Positions 1 to 11,676 are shown, counted from the first letter of the stretch. The stretch: 64,000 nt of DNA from Paraphoma chrysanthemicola (GCA_020744225.1 JAGMWG010000004.1:434001-498000); one strand, 5' to 3'. The notes: a model not told the origin generated them from the sequence alone. Translations and numbers: made by a program.

Positions 1-601
1 CGCAGAGGTATGCGAGGTTGGTGTCGTCGAGCTGCACGAAGCGACAACCGGCTTCGTATAGCGAGGCGAGTTCTTCTTGGTACACGCGCGCGAGGTCGGC
101 AAAAAAAACATCTAGATCGGGGTATGCGGAGATATCAATGCTGGCGCGGCCGCCTCGGAAGTGCACCATGGTTGGGGAAGGAATGCAGACTTTTGTGCTG
201 GCGATTCCGCCGTTGTCTTTGATAGCTTGCTCGAGGAACTGGAAGTCCTTTACTTGAATGGCTTCTGGATGGCCGAGCTTGCCCTTTACGACAAGAGTTG
301 GCGGCGAAAAGCCATCCTTGTGCCGAATGTTTCCAACTTGGCCCTTCTCTTCGATGCCCGCCAGATGCTTGAGGAAGTCGAGATGGAAGTATGCGCGACG
401 AAACTCGCCGTCGGTTATGGAGCGCAGGCCGTTCTTGAGCTGCTTATTTGCGACATCGGTGACCCATTCATCTTCTACTTTGCGTAATTGCTCGGCAGTG
501 ATCTTGCCATCCGCGGCATCGGCGCGGGCTTCGAGGACGGCTTTGGGGCGCAAGAAGGAGCCGACGTGGTCGGCGCGGTAGACGCCTGTTGGGAGCGGCA
601 T
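1..601 (-). CDS. MetE/UROD-like methyltransferase (cobalamin-independent methionine synthase C-terminal family), C-terminal part missing
   Basis: Uninterrupted frame from an ATG at 601 to the window edge, giving 200 residues with no intron. The N-terminus reads DHVGSFLRP at residues 11-19 and TDGEFRR at 63-69. It ends in QLDDTNLAYL, the core of a TIM barrel of the methionine synthase II family. Proteins of this stand-alone type (bacterial YxjG-like, common in fungi) resemble only the catalytic C-terminal half of MetE, which moves a methyl group from methyltetrahydrofolate to a thiol. The real substrate of the fungal paralogues is uncertain. The full protein is probably about 370-400 residues, so the zinc-ligand half lies outside the window. 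Confidence is high for the family and low for the reaction. Confidence 0.85.
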   Translation of the reverse strand, partial: MPLPTGVYRADHVGSFLRPKAVLEARADAADGKITAEQLRKVEDEWVTDVANKQLKNGLRSITDGEFRRAYFHLDFLKHLAGIEEKGQVGNIRHKDGFSPPTLVVKGKLGHPEAIQVKDFQFLEQAIKDNGGIASTKVCIPSPTMVHFRGGRASIDISAYPDLDVFFADLARVYQEELASLYEAGCRFVQLDDTNLAYLC

Positions 602-1487
602 TGTGATGTCCTGGAATCGTCAACATCGCTGTGGTTTTAAGCATTGCTCATGCCCATGAATGGTATCTCATTTACCTGGTAGGATCAAATCACTGTGATT
701 TGTAGAGTGTGGGCGGTAGGGGATATAATCAAAGAAGTCGCCAGTGTAGTTGAGCGAAGGTATGTTTCAGGAAAGGGTACAGGTCAGGGTCTGAGTAGGA
801 TGACAGAAATTTGTACCTCATCCTTCTGTTCGCATCATCGCAGATGACCGAAACCGAACCCTGGAGCTTGAAGGTTCCCCACTGCGGCAGTTGAAAAGTC
901 ACACTAAATGGGGCGATGGCGCCGAAGGAATGCTTGCTACTGGTCTCCTGCGGACCGAATACTGCTAGAAACGCGCATGTGAAATACGCTGGGAGAGCAC
1001 TGAGGTTTGAACACGTCCGGGAAATTCCCACAGCAGACTATACTGGCATACAGGGAGATCAACCCGGCGATTGTATTGCATGCAGATGGAGGGGTGCAGG
1101 GATTGACATGACGTTTGGCGGGGTACAGCTTTGCCGAAGCGAGATCGTCGTATTCGGTGCGCGGAACCTGTCGCACGAATTCTCGTAGACCTGGGAAAGT
1201 CGAAGTAAGAACGTAGTAGCCAGCGCAACACATCAGAGGCTCGTCTTAACCAATAAAGGCAGTGAAGGCATCTAGCCCACCTTGTTGCTCAGAAATGGAG
1301 CTGCCGACTTGCAGCGTTCTATCATTGTTAGCTTCGAGAACCCACACCTATCACCGGACTCTCACGCTCCGCAAAAGACAATTTGACCGTCTCTAGAGAA
1401 AAAGTAATGGGTATCAATTGTATCTGACCTCTAGGAAGTCCAATAGGCAACGAGGCACCAATATGCTCTTACCTGCTCATGCTATAA
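602..1487. other. Intergenic: 5' flank of the MetE-like gene and 3' flank of the coilin-like gene
   Basis: No supportable gene. The only sizeable open frames here lack an ATG or overlap each other on opposite strands. The first 100 bases or so next to 602 should hold the promoter of the MetE-like gene. No clear TATA box is seen. Confidence 0.5.
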
Positions 1488-3682
1488 TTAAGCGGCCCTG
1501 AGTAGCCTTGGCTCTATAAGCTCGCTGTACTGTCCCTCCCACAAGCCTTCATCTTCCTCCTCGCCTTCCATGTAAAACTGATCGGCCGCATCGTAGACAC
1601 GATTTCCTTTGCTGTCAAATTTCTTATCCCGCTTAGGCAGATCGCGCTGTGCTATCTTGAGTCGAATAGTCCCTGCACCGTTCCCGGAGTCGCCTTCTTG
1701 CTCAACGATCGCTGTTTTGAAGTCGCTGACCTCTGGGGTAATTGTAACCGGATTGACGGCAAAGAACTTGCACACGATGACAGCGCCCTTCTTGATGTCC
1801 GCCGATGTAAGACTAGCCAACGTGCTAAGATCCTCGGGTATGGAAGGTAGGTCTGCCTCCGCTGCAGTCGCGACATCCTGTCGAAGCTGATCTTCGATCG
1901 CGGCATTAATGGCGACGTCTGGATGCTCAGTTGCGCCCGTATCATCGTAATCGAGGTAGATCTTCTCTTCCTCTTCCGCTTCCTGGGCAGGCATAGATTC
2001 TCGATGTTTCTTCTTTTTCTGTCTCTTCTTGTCCGCCTTCTCACGCATGAGTTTGCTGGCTGGATCCCAGTGCTGCTCGAAAGGGAATGGGGGTGCGCTC
2101 AGTTCGAACTCCTCGTCCCAGCACTCGAATGCCGATAGGTTGATTCTTGACTTCCAGAAGTCGGGATCTGAAGCACCTTCCGGCTCGGGAGGCTCAACTG
2201 GAAGGGATTTGGCCTTGTTCGCTCTTCTCGTAGATGGCTATAACTGTTAGCTTGCGAAAACGCGTGCGAAGTGCAAATCACATACCATGGCTTGACGCGC
2301 GAGGATCCGGCTGATGGCCGATGTATCAGGTCTGAGCCGTTTCTTTGGCGTCTCTTTCGCAGCAGGCTCCTCTTGTTCGGCATGATGTTTTGGCGATGCC
2401 GGCTGATGCGCTACCGTGGGCTCTTGCACGGACGCCTCAAGCTGAACCATGGTTCCAGCCGCGGCCTCACTGAACCGGGCCATCAATTCCTCTTTGCGTT
2501 GCGTAAGCTCAGTGGTATCATCTGCACGCTTCCTTTTTCCTGTTGGCGTGTCGAGAGTCTCTAGCGACTCGCCCTCCACACCAATCTCTGGTCCTGTTTC
2601 TATTTGCGTCACCTGATTGTGTCTTGCCTCATACTCCGCCATAGCCTTCAAGTCTGCATCGGGGGCGAGCTTGCCCGCCGCCTTGAGGAGGCGGAGACGA
2701 TTCGTTCTCGTGCGTCTGCTGTTCCTTGAGCGCGTAACTCCGCGGCCATTTCCGGGGGCGACGTGCCGAGGGGAAACCAAAGACTTCACTTGTGCTGGTC
2801 GTAGCACGTCCGCAGGTATGCCCTTGGACGACATGACCTCCGGCGGTGAGCTTGCATCGCTTTCTTCGTCGCTATCGCTATCGCTTGAGGCATCATCAGA
2901 AGCCGAGGAAGACGTGTTTGAGTCTGAGTCGGTGTCTGAATCAGTGTCTGAATCTTCCTCTGATTCGGCGTCCACAGGATCGTCCTCGTCTTGCGCATCA
3001 TTCGGCGCGAAGTCTTCATCATCCTCATCGCTGTCCTCGTCCTCGTCGTCTAGCACGGGAGCCTCGAATTGGACCGATTTAGAGGGGTTTCTCGGTCTCG
3101 AATGCTTTGAAGCCGCGCGCGACCTGAGACCGCCAGTCAGGAAGTCAACTTCTCTCTGCAGATTTGATGTCTCTCCATTCTCGGTAAGCAATCCAGCCAC
3201 CTCGGTTTCCTCGTCTGCGTCGTCCAAGCGTCGTCGCTTGCGGGGAGGGATTCGCACGGCGGGTCGGCTCGGGTGCCGGAGATACGGTCGACCGAAGGGT
3301 ATGCCATCCACGAGGTGCCGTCCATCGTCTGATATCTGGTGGCGGCCAGTCAGGGTGCGCGCGCGTTCCTCGGCAGTCAAAAGTGGTCGGATACTGACCG
3401 CTGTCAGTAGAGGTGCTTGAGAGTAGTACGGGGAACTTACGTGACATGGTCGTCGTCCTTGAGCGCCTGCACGACGGGCGAGAAGTGCAGACACTCAAAT
3501 CCGCCTAGCTCGACAACATAGTGCTCCAGGCCCCAGTGCTCTGCCTCGAGTGGAATAACGTGGTTGACATCTTCGAGCAGGCGGGTGATGGTGTAGGCCT
3601 GCGTGCTGTTGGACTCGGAGACATTCCAGAGCACGTTGGCGGCAGGCAGGCCGTTGCGCTGCACTGTTAGTCGAAGGCGCAT
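1488..3682 (-). CDS. Coilin-like nuclear protein (fungal, acidic serine-rich centre)
   Basis: Exons on the minus strand: 3682-3441, 3393-2286, 2237-1488. The introns are 47 and 48 nt and the phases close to 699 residues. The N-terminus (about 1-85; starts MRLRLTVQRNGLP) is a compact conserved domain with LLEDVNHVIPLE and GGFECLHFSP. A basic patch (PRKRRR) follows. The centre, about 165-240, is an acidic serine block rich in D, E and S repeats. Another KKRLRP patch comes next. The last 120 residues contain IKKGAVIVCKFF and TPEVSDFKTAIV and end in LIEPRLLRAA. This order (ubiquitin-like N-domain, NLS patches, acidic disorder, Tudor-like tail) matches coilin, the Cajal-body scaffold for snRNP assembly. 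The assignment is structural analogy plus faint motif likeness. It could also be an unrelated nuclear protein family. The start was chosen at the ATG preceding the conserved domain. Confidence 0.7.
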
Positions 3683-3955
3683 CGTGGGCGCGTCAAGTCG
3701 CGTGCGGTCGCGCTGTGGGCGGCGTGTGCTGGACGAGTTGAACTTTTGGCAATGACGAAAGCTGGGGCCAATCACGACCCGCTAGCTGCATGTGAACACT
3801 AGCGTAGCGGAGCAAGTCCGCACTTGCGTTCACCGTTTCACCTCCCCCACCAATGACGCTATCGCCTCAAGCGTAGTTTATTTGGTCTGGAAATGCCATG
3901 AGCTCTTGACAGACTTCTTGCTCTTCACTAACCTCAATCACTAATCGTAGTCACG

Positions 3956-5028
3956 ATGCCCATCAACACGCTCAGGGGAACGTGGTCGCGTCTGCTCGAA
4001 GCGGACAGGCTGCGTCGTTCTTCTCAGGTTCTCTCTGTCATTGATCAGACTGTATATATCTTTGGGGGTGAAGTCCAGCCCCGGCAGCCTGTGGATGACA
4101 AAATTGACGTTCTCTCGCTGAAGCCTGGTATATCACCCCGCCAGGTCTTCACCAACACGGTACTAGAGCTAATCCAAATACAGATACGCCGAATCTCGAG
4201 ACGAAGTCCCTCTCCGATGCACCCAGCCCACGTGTCGGAACCGCCTCTACAGTAATCAATGGCAAGATGTATCTCTTTTCTGGGCGCGGTGGCGCTGATG
4301 TGACCCCCATTGAGGAAGACGGTGCAGTGTGGAGTTTTAGTCCGGCTTCTTCGTCCTGGTCCAGTATCAAGCCAGCCGATCCATCTAAGCCGTACCCGCC
4401 AGCACGTAGCTACCATTGCTCAACCAGCGACGGCACGTCGACTTTCTTTCTACATGCTGGCTGTCCTGCAAAAGGCCGTCTCTCTGATTTGTGGACGTTT
4501 GACATTAACGAGCGCACATGGACGCAATTACCCGACGCACCTGGCCCACACAGAGGAGGGACATCCATAGCATACACTGGTGGAAAGCTCTACCGGATGA
4601 ATGGCTTCGATGGTAACACTGAGCAAGGTGGCAGCATCGACATCTTCGACCCCGCGTCCAACACCTGGTCTACCAAATCGTTCAAGGCCGATGGCAATGA
4701 TGGACCCGAGGCACGAAGTGTCTGTGTCTTACTGCCAGTTCGGCTGGCCCAGAAGGACAAGCTGCTTACCCTGTTTGGTGAGCATGATCCTTCGTCACTG
4801 GGCCATGCGGGAGCTGGAAAGATGCTGAGCGACGTATGGATATATGACGTCAGTGAGCATTGGTGGACACAGCTACATCCAAATGAATCTGAAGGCGTCC
4901 CCGACCCTCGCGGCTGGTTTGATGCCGACGTTATTAAGGCAGCAAGTGGAAATGACAGCGTCGTGATACATGGTGGGCTGGGAGAGAACAACGAACGACT
5001 GACAGATGTCTGGGTCCTGTCCTTTTAA
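3956..5028 (+). CDS. Kelch-repeat beta-propeller protein
   Basis: Exons 3956-4127 and 4184-5028 are joined across a 56-nt intron (donor GTATAT, acceptor ATACAG), giving 338 residues. Kelch repeats are visible as blades with paired glycines, an aromatic, and W at the blade end: IFGGE, YLFSGRGG, FFLHAGC, YRMNGFDG, TLFGEH and VIHGGLG, each followed by a W-containing strand such as DLWTFD, NTWSTK, DVWIYD and DVWVLSF. That count gives about six blades closing into one propeller, with no signal peptide or other domain. The size and single-propeller form resemble fungal relatives of plant nitrile- and epithio-specifier proteins. I cannot place their iron-binding E/D/H triad here, so no enzyme role is claimed. 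It lies divergent from the coilin-like gene across 273 bp. Confidence 0.85.
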
Positions 5029-5324
5029 GCAATGTTGCCCCATTCTTATGTAGAGATATACTGTATCGTAACTAGTGCAATTTGCCTGCATTTCATCCCA
5101 TCCGAGCATTGCATGGAGTGAAGTTCTGTGTAGCTGCCCGTTGTGGACAAGTCACGTGCAAGGCTGCACAAATCAGGCATCCACGTTGCATCTTCTCTGC
5201 ACAATCCACTCCTTTAGCCACCCCCGTCAAGCATCACTATTGGATCCACTTGCAAAGCTTATCTACAGTCGCGGTGCGTCCTGCAGAAGATCCTTGCGAA
5301 TACGCTGCTGGGTTGCCCGCCGCA

Positions 5325-6806
5325 ATGAACATCCCCAGCAGGCCGCGAGTCGGACCACCTCCACCATTACCACCGCGCAAGCCAGCCCACCTGCTTAGCC
5401 CCCAGTCTCAAGCACCGCTTCAATTGGTACATGGCGCTCGCGTGAGTCTCTCAATGAAAAAGCTCCAAGTCAATGTCACTCACAGGATTCAGCAAGCCAA
5501 ATACAATTGTAGCTGTGGCGACAACGACAAAGCAAACATTTGCAGCTGTTCTACCTGCCACAATATACTTCGCAACGACAACTCTCCATGTAATTACCTT
5601 GGTCGCTGCGTCGAGCCTCTCGCCTGGAACATCGAGAATGATCCAGTCAGAAACCAAGTGCAATGCCCTCTCTTCTTCACCTTACCGAAAGAGCTTCGGG
5701 ATATTGTCTTCGAATACGCCCTGACGGACTGCAAATCACATTCGATAGAGACCCTAGCGCTCCGTAATCCTGGAAGACTTCGAATCCGACCTAGTAAGAC
5801 GTCAACAAACGACATTGCCGTCAATCTGCTGCGCACATGTCGAGCTGTCTACCTGGAGACGTGGACTTTGCCATTGTCGCTGAACCCGTACATTATCTAC
5901 GATCTCCATGCACCTAACAGACTGGGCGTACAACTCGACAACCTCCTCCCCTGGCAGATCGCACTTATACAAAGCCTTGACATCACGCTTCCACAGGTCG
6001 CGCTGGAGGGCACCACGCTCCACGATCATCTTCACCGACGCTCGACCTGGCAGCCCGAAGAGCGACATAAAGGCGTATACGTAGTCCCTAGACGCTACAG
6101 GACCCATCGTGGCCCGCGCTCCATGGTCGAATTCCCTGCATCCTTCAACTTTTCTATGCTTCCTGCAGACCCAAGCGAAAGTCGCCATTATCTTTCACAC
6201 ATTCTCGGAAAACACCCTCGGTACCCAGACGATCTTCCACCGCCATGGTCTTCTGCAATGCGTGTCATGCGCGCGCGACCACTCATGCAGCTTACCCTCC
6301 GCTTGCTACATGGGGACTGGTGGACATGGACCGACCACCCCAGCAGTACTGATGCTCTTCAGCATCTCGGCCTTGATCCCACCGTAGGCGATGGGCGCGC
6401 ACACCCAGACATGCGCCCGACAGCAGCACGTATGCGTGCTCTTGCTGAATCGCGCCGTGCCGGGCACCAGCCAGAAGCTCCGCCCGGACAAGGCTGGCTC
6501 AACACCATTTGCGACTTGCCGGATCTGCGGCGCTTGGAGCTGGTGCTCGAGACATTTGCTGGCAAAAAGCAACAACTCGATAATGTCATTGAGGCAGCCA
6601 AGACGTGGAAGTTCCCTGTCAAGTGCACCCCATATGAATTGGCATGGGATGGCGAAGTCGAAATGAGTAGTTGGAGTTTCGGCATATCAGGCGGAGACAC
6701 GAACCAGCAGAGCACACGTCCGGGCCCGAATCAGCCTGCGTGGCATACAAACGCAAATGCTTTCGAGGTTAGAATCATCAGATTCGTAAAAAGAAGGGTA
6801 GTGTAG
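5325..6806 (+). CDS. F-box/2EXR-like protein with cysteine-rich N-terminus (DUF7730-type)
   Basis: Single open frame of 493 residues from the ATG at 5325. The recognisable core is LPKELRDIVFEYAL, followed by NLLRTCRAVYLETW. This is the short helical motif plus 'LLRTCRxVYxE' signature of the large fungal family of F-box-like proteins, which may bind Skp1. Upstream of it lies a Cys-rich stretch (YNCSC, ICSCSTC, SPCN, GRC; seven Cys in about 35 residues) that could bind zinc. The C-terminal half is a leucine-rich variable region. The frame runs open upstream to 5082, but that extension almost touches the kelch gene and looks non-coding. A second model starts at 5431 (MALA) and removes a 44-nt GTGAGT...CACAG intron, joining the same frame. 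The two models differ only in the first residues. Confidence 0.7.
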   Translation: MNIPSRPRVGPPPPLPPRKPAHLLSPQSQAPLQLVHGARVSLSMKKLQVNVTHRIQQAKYNCSCGDNDKANICSCSTCHNILRNDNSPCNYLGRCVEPLAWNIENDPVRNQVQCPLFFTLPKELRDIVFEYALTDCKSHSIETLALRNPGRLRIRPSKTSTNDIAVNLLRTCRAVYLETWTLPLSLNPYIIYDLHAPNRLGVQLDNLLPWQIALIQSLDITLPQVALEGTTLHDHLHRRSTWQPEERHKGVYVVPRRYRTHRGPRSMVEFPASFNFSMLPADPSESRHYLSHILGKHPRYPDDLPPPWSSAMRVMRARPLMQLTLRLLHGDWWTWTDHPSSTDALQHLGLDPTVGDGRAHPDMRPTAARMRALAESRRAGHQPEAPPGQGWLNTICDLPDLRRLELVLETFAGKKQQLDNVIEAAKTWKFPVKCTPYELAWDGEVEMSSWSFGISGGDTNQQSTRPGPNQPAWHTNANAFEVRIIRFVKRRVV

Positions 6807-7340
6807 GAATGTGTGGAAAAAGGCCGAGCAGTAGAAGGCATCACTCTGGTAACGACGTTATGATAAGGACAGAAAAGAGTGAGAGCGGAGCAATTCTGTT
6901 TTGCTGCTATACAAGAGCATTTCTGGGTGGAGTTTTCACTGCTTAGCGCTATGCACGCAGTTCATTGTGACCAAGAGCAGTATCTCTCGCGAGTGCCATA
7001 TATGAAGAGTCTGTATAAGCATCTTGATTCACTTCGGTAGTCCAATACGGGGTCTGCGATAATCTCAATCATGTCAACAGTAATCACACAGAGAATTCTA
7101 AGGATAGAATAAAGAGTCGTGAGTTACTTCGCCGAGCCCTTAGACAGGTTGTTCAATGTGGCTATCAGCATTGTCGTGAAGCGGTAATTCCTCTCGATGA
7201 TAGCGTTTCTGCGGAGCTGCTGGTGTCGCGCCAGCGTGCCAAAATGAAGGCAGGCGCAAAAGTGAAAGTAGGATGTTCGCATGTACATGGCCCATACAAA
7301 GCGGTGAGGGATCAGAATCATGTTCGGTGTACCATATAAA
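6807..7340. other. Intergenic between two convergent 3' ends
   Basis: AT-rich 534-bp spacer holding the 3' UTRs of the F-box-like gene (plus) and the DUF1479 gene (minus). AATAAA occurs on the plus strand at 7108-7113, about 300 nt past the stop. Nothing else is seen. Confidence 0.5.
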
Positions 7341-8907
7341 TTAATCGTAAAAACCTAAAATCTTATTTGCGCGGTCCAAGATGACCTTTTGTCCGGGCGT
7401 CAGATTGGCAGCTTCACTATTCCAATCTTTGAGTCCCATTGCCCGGCAGCCCTCGTCACCGACCAGGCCTTGCAGATCCTCAGCCTTGATACGTCCCACG
7501 TGCTCGCTCTCACCAATTCCACCACCAAAATCAGGACTCGGGGTGCCGTTCACGAAGTTCTCGCGCTGTCGGACGAGGTAGTTGGCGTTGTCCTCTGTCA
7601 TGGGACATGCGGGAATATACAGCACACTTGAGTCTGTTTTACCGGCATGAGTCTTGTCGACTGCATGGATTGTATCACAATGCCAGGCCACGTAGTCTCC
7701 AGGGCGAACTGTGGGCATGTGAATCATAGACTTTTGGAGGCTCAGGTGAGGGTGCAGCAGATGCGACAGCTCCTGCCCATGGCCAGGCGTCGCTCCGTGT
7801 ACCCAAGGAGATTGCGTCGAGTCCATAACCCAATTATCTGAGGCAAGAAAGTCGTTCGAGTTGGTGATTGCTTCCGATGCTGTCTGCGCCCCAGGATCGA
7901 CACCCCGTTTGGGAGAGAAGAATGGTCGCAAAAGGTAGTACGCTGTCGCCTTTGCTAGGAGTGGGTTGACCAGCAGCGTACCCTCGAAAGCTGAAGTTGT
8001 GCTGAGCGACAGCCAACCCTGGAACATACGGAATGCACTACATGCTCCGACACCATGATGGAGGTCTGAGACAACCGGCAGACGACAGCTGGCCTCCCAA
8101 GGGTCGAAATCTTCCCACTTTCCTTTCCAGACAGAATCGTACACTTTGCCAAGTCCGTATCCATTCTCGTCCCATCGTTCAACACTGCCACCGTCAACGT
8201 GTGGTCCCAGCGCGAATTTGGCATCGCCAGGAAGACGCATGCGCAGGCGATCGGCGTAGCTAATCGGGTGCTGCGTGGACAAGGGCGCGTGTGGGTTTAT
8301 GCTGTGCCAGTAAGACATCAGAAATCGGTGCGTCTTCAGTAGATCTGGGTTTCCACGGGCGAGGAGTTGGATTTTGGACCAGTACAGCTCGAAAACCTGT
8401 GGGTTGTCTGCTGGGAAAGCTGCAAAGGATTAGAAAAGCCAGACTACAGATAGAATTCCCCTTACCTTTTGTCTGTGGGTTCTGACGGATGTACTCTCTC
8501 AGGTCATCCTTCCATTGAAGAGCCTCCTGCTCAGGCACAACGCCTCGAATGACAGCCACGCCCCTCTTTCTCAATTCATTGCTGAAAGTCTCGGGCGCAT
8601 CATCCAAGTCTTTGAAATCGATCTGAGGTATGACCTTGGAGCCGAGTTCAACGATGAGCGGAATCTCTTCCCGTAATTGCCGAAGCAAACGTTCCCATGA
8701 TTCCTGGACTTCGTGCTCATGGCCTTTGATCAGGCGACCTTTGAGGTCAGCATACTCTGGCGTGAGAGGCAGAAACTGCTGCCCGGATAGGGAAGCGAAG
8801 GCATCGGAGATATCCCCTGCTCGCTTCTGGGCTTGTGTCGATGCTGCACGAAGCTGTGTTATGGCGCGTCTTGTCGGATATCGGACGGTTCGTAATGCGG
8901 AAAGCAT
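7341..8907 (-). CDS. DUF1479-family Fe(II)/2-oxoglutarate oxygenase-like protein
   Basis: Exons 8907-8466 and 8419-7341 flank a 46-nt intron and give 506 residues. Residues 95-145 (RKRGVAVIRGVVPEQEA) match the N-terminal part of the DUF1479/YbiU family. The likely iron site is H221-x-D223 (GPHVDGGS) with a distal histidine in WHCDTIH at about 393-399, i.e. the HxD...H facial triad on a double-stranded beta-helix. The first 25 residues (MLSALRTVRYPTRRAITQLRAAS) are rich in R, A and S without acids, which suggests a mitochondrial presequence; this is an inference. The substrate is unknown for the fungal family. A TATA-like TATATAA lies 85 bp upstream on the minus strand. Confidence 0.85.
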
Positions 8908-9801
8908 TTTCGGAGTCGTAGATAATGGATGGTCTCTAGAGGATGGCGTGCTCCAAATTGATGCTCCTTCCTTTCAACAACTGACCCATCATTATATATG
9001 TGCTTCCTCTCCGGTTTGATCTTGCTGGCGAAGACAGACCCGACATTGGTGCTGAGAGCTCTCACAATGAGGGGGAACTGTCACTGCGGACGGTCTGCCT
9101 AAAGCGGTATCGCGGGGTCGTGGTAGCTTCAGCCACACCTGTCTCCCCACAGTCAGCCCCGCCAAAAGCAGTTTGATCCGCTCTTACCCATTGAGAATTC
9201 TGTGCAGCTCCGACAATCGCGAATGGAAGAAGTTGGAAATTTCTTTGGCCAGCCTCCACGAGTACGGTGATGACTGGATCGGGCTGGTTCGCCTGCACCT
9301 GCCGACCTTCAGCCTGCCATTCCCACTTCGCTCCATCCGATGACCAAACACCGCCCAAAAGCCTCCGCGCCACGCCCAAGGCAGGGTAAAGGGCAGGCTG
9401 AATCGACGGCCCGTGGCTCCACTGACCGCCTTCATCATCGTGGACCCTGACGGGCAGAACGCGAGCAGATGTGCAGTATCGTCATGAGCGATCTGTGTAC
9501 GTCTTCAGGTAATTGGGACCATGAGCGGGGTCCTCGCGGGCAGAGCCACTCAGAGACGCGGGAAATTGATGTCATGCGGACGTGGATTCCCATGGGAGCA
9601 ATAGAGTCCCCGGGATTGCCTCACGGAGCTTACTGCGCGTCTGTTAAAGTCTTGTCGACGCGTAGAGACGGTTACGGCGGGACGCTCTCCGCAGCCAACA
9701 CAGCAAACTGCGTATATGAGGTATTGGTGCCCGCCGCTGCATGCTGCTTCTCATATTGCCAACCGTCAGCTTGGTAAACCGTGACAATAATCAAGCTCAG
9801 C
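8908..9801. other. Divergent promoter region between the DUF1479 gene and the GH1 gene
   Basis: 894 bp with no gene. It carries both 5' flanks. The short open frames inside (for example around 9062-9379 minus and 9469-9777 plus) conflict with one another and show no recognisable protein. Confidence 0.5.
8992..8998 (-). promoter_or_regulatory. TATA-like element of the DUF1479 gene
   Basis: TATATAA reads on the minus strand 85 bp before the ATG at 8907. It is the only good TATA match in this divergent promoter. Distance and orientation fit; function is untested. Confidence 0.35.
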
Positions 9802-11676
9802 ATGTCGCAGTCATATCTACCCAAGGGTTTCCTGTGGGGATTTGCAACAGCAAGGTCCGTAACTCACCATCTCGTGTCGCTCAGTACCCCGCCTCGGACC
9901 CCACCGTTCCCTATTTTTCCGTCACGTACTGAGTTTGAGAACACAGTTACCAGATCGAAGGCGCACCGCATGAAGATGGCCGCGCTGACTCCATCTGGGA
10001 TACTTTCTGCCGTGTTCCAGGCAAGATTGCTGGAGGGGAATCAGGCGATGTTGCCTGCGACTCCTATCACCGGACTGCGGAAGATATTGACCTATTGAAG
10101 AAACTTGGCGCGAAATCTTATCGTTTCTCGCTTTCGTGGTCTCGCATCATTCCGCTCGGCGGCCGCGATGATCCGGTCAACGAGAAGGGTCTCCAGCACT
10201 ACGTCAAATTCGTTGACGACCTGCGCGAGGCAGGCATCGAGCCGATGATTACTCTCTTCCACTGGGATCTCCCGGACAACCTACACAAGCGATATAATGG
10301 CATGCTGAACAAGGAAGAGTTTGTCAAGGACTACGAGAACTATGCCAGGGTCTGTTTCAAGGCTTTCGGTTCCAAGGTGAAATACTGGATCACCTTTAAC
10401 GAGCCGTGGTGCAGTTCCATACTCGGTTACGGAACCGGACTGTTCGCTCCCGGTCGTTGCAGTGACCGGAGCAAGAGCGCAGAGGGTGACAGCAGCAGGG
10501 AACCCTGGATTGTGGGGCACTCGCTCCTCATTGCTCATGGTGCGGCAGTCAAAGCTTACCGTGACGACTTCAAAGCCCAGGATGGAGGCCAGATTGGTAT
10601 CACGCTCAATGGTAAGCGACACGGACTCATTGCTTGTTACTCGTAATCCCCTGCAAAGTTTCCGCATCCTGCTTCAGCCTCATGCAGGGGGAAACGAAAA
10701 CTGACAGGAGCATGATACGAGCGGACCGTTACTGACAGTAACCAGGCGACTGGACCGAACCGTGGGATTCGGAAGACCCCAAAGACCGCGAAGCGTGTAT
10801 CCGCAAGATTGAGTTCGCCATCTGCTGGTTCGGCGACCCAGTGTACTTTGGCAAGTATCCTGATTCGATGCGAAAACAGCTCGGTGAGAGGCTGCCAGAG
10901 TTTACCGCGGAAGAGGCAGCTTTGGTCAAAGGCAGCAATGATTTCTATGGCATGAATCACTACTGTGCAAATTACATCAGGCACAAGGATACTGAGCCGG
11001 AGCTTATCGATCATGTTGGCAACCTCGACATTCTATACCAGAACAAAAAGGGAGAGTGGATTGGCCCGGAGACACAATCTGTCTGGCTGCGGCCGATGCC
11101 ACTTGGTTTCAGGAAACTGATCAAATGGCTCAGTGATCGCTATGGAGGTCCAACCTTCTACGTCACAGAGAACGGGACGAGTTTGAAAGGCGAGAACGAC
11201 CTCCCTCTGGAGCAGCTACTGGACGATGAGTTCCGTTGCGAATACTTCAGAGGGTATGTTGGTGCCTTGGCCGATGCACACACCTTTGATGGTGTTGATG
11301 TTCGGGGTTATTCGGCGTGGAGTCTCATGGAGTATGTCAATCCTTCCCCTTCATCTCGAATCTTCGCCATTGCGATGGTCCGAAGACCATCTCGGGATGA
11401 GATCACCCGTCCACTACCGTCGTTCATACACCACGTCCTCTTCCAGCAACTCTTCCTAGCCTCACACTGAGCCGTGGTTCTTGCTAGCTCCAAACATATA
11501 CCTATATTCGAGACCTGCGCTAACTGATTACTTGCAGCAACTTCGAGTGGGCCGAAGGCTACACGACACGGTTCGGCGTTACATATGTCGATTACAAGGG
11601 TGGTCAGAAGCGGTACCCAAAGAAGAGCGCGTATGAGATCTCGAAAATCTTTGAGAAGCATATCAAAAAGGAGTAG
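9802..11676 (+). CDS. Glycoside hydrolase family 1 beta-glucosidase, intracellular type
   Basis: Four exons (9802-9854, 9947-10611, 10746-11331, 11538-11676) give 480 residues, the usual length for fungal GH1. Intron sizes are 92, 134 and 206 nt, longer than elsewhere in the window. The N-terminus reads FLWGFATASYQIEG. The acid/base glutamate is E170 in TFNEPW and the nucleophile is E381 in YVTENG. W-SLMDNFEWAEGY near the end closes the aglycone site. There is no signal peptide, so it should hydrolyse imported cellobiose or aryl-beta-glucosides in the cytosol with retention of configuration. The splice at SLM(D)NFEW is fixed by the motif. Reading straight through the last intron would truncate the enzyme before its C-terminal strand. 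Confidence 0.95.

Noticed and set aside
729..1031. 100-residue minus-strand frame
   Set aside because: It starts with GTG, has no recognisable motif and overlaps frames on the other strand.
2617..3420. Serine-rich 267-residue plus-strand frame
   Set aside because: It is the exact antisense of the acidic D/E/S tract of the coilin-like gene. TCC/TCG antisense of GA-rich codons produces long Ser frames.
5082..5324. N-terminal extension of the F-box-like protein
   Set aside because: It begins 53 bp after the kelch stop codon and shows no conserved or coding-like sequence. The ATG at 5325 is preferred.
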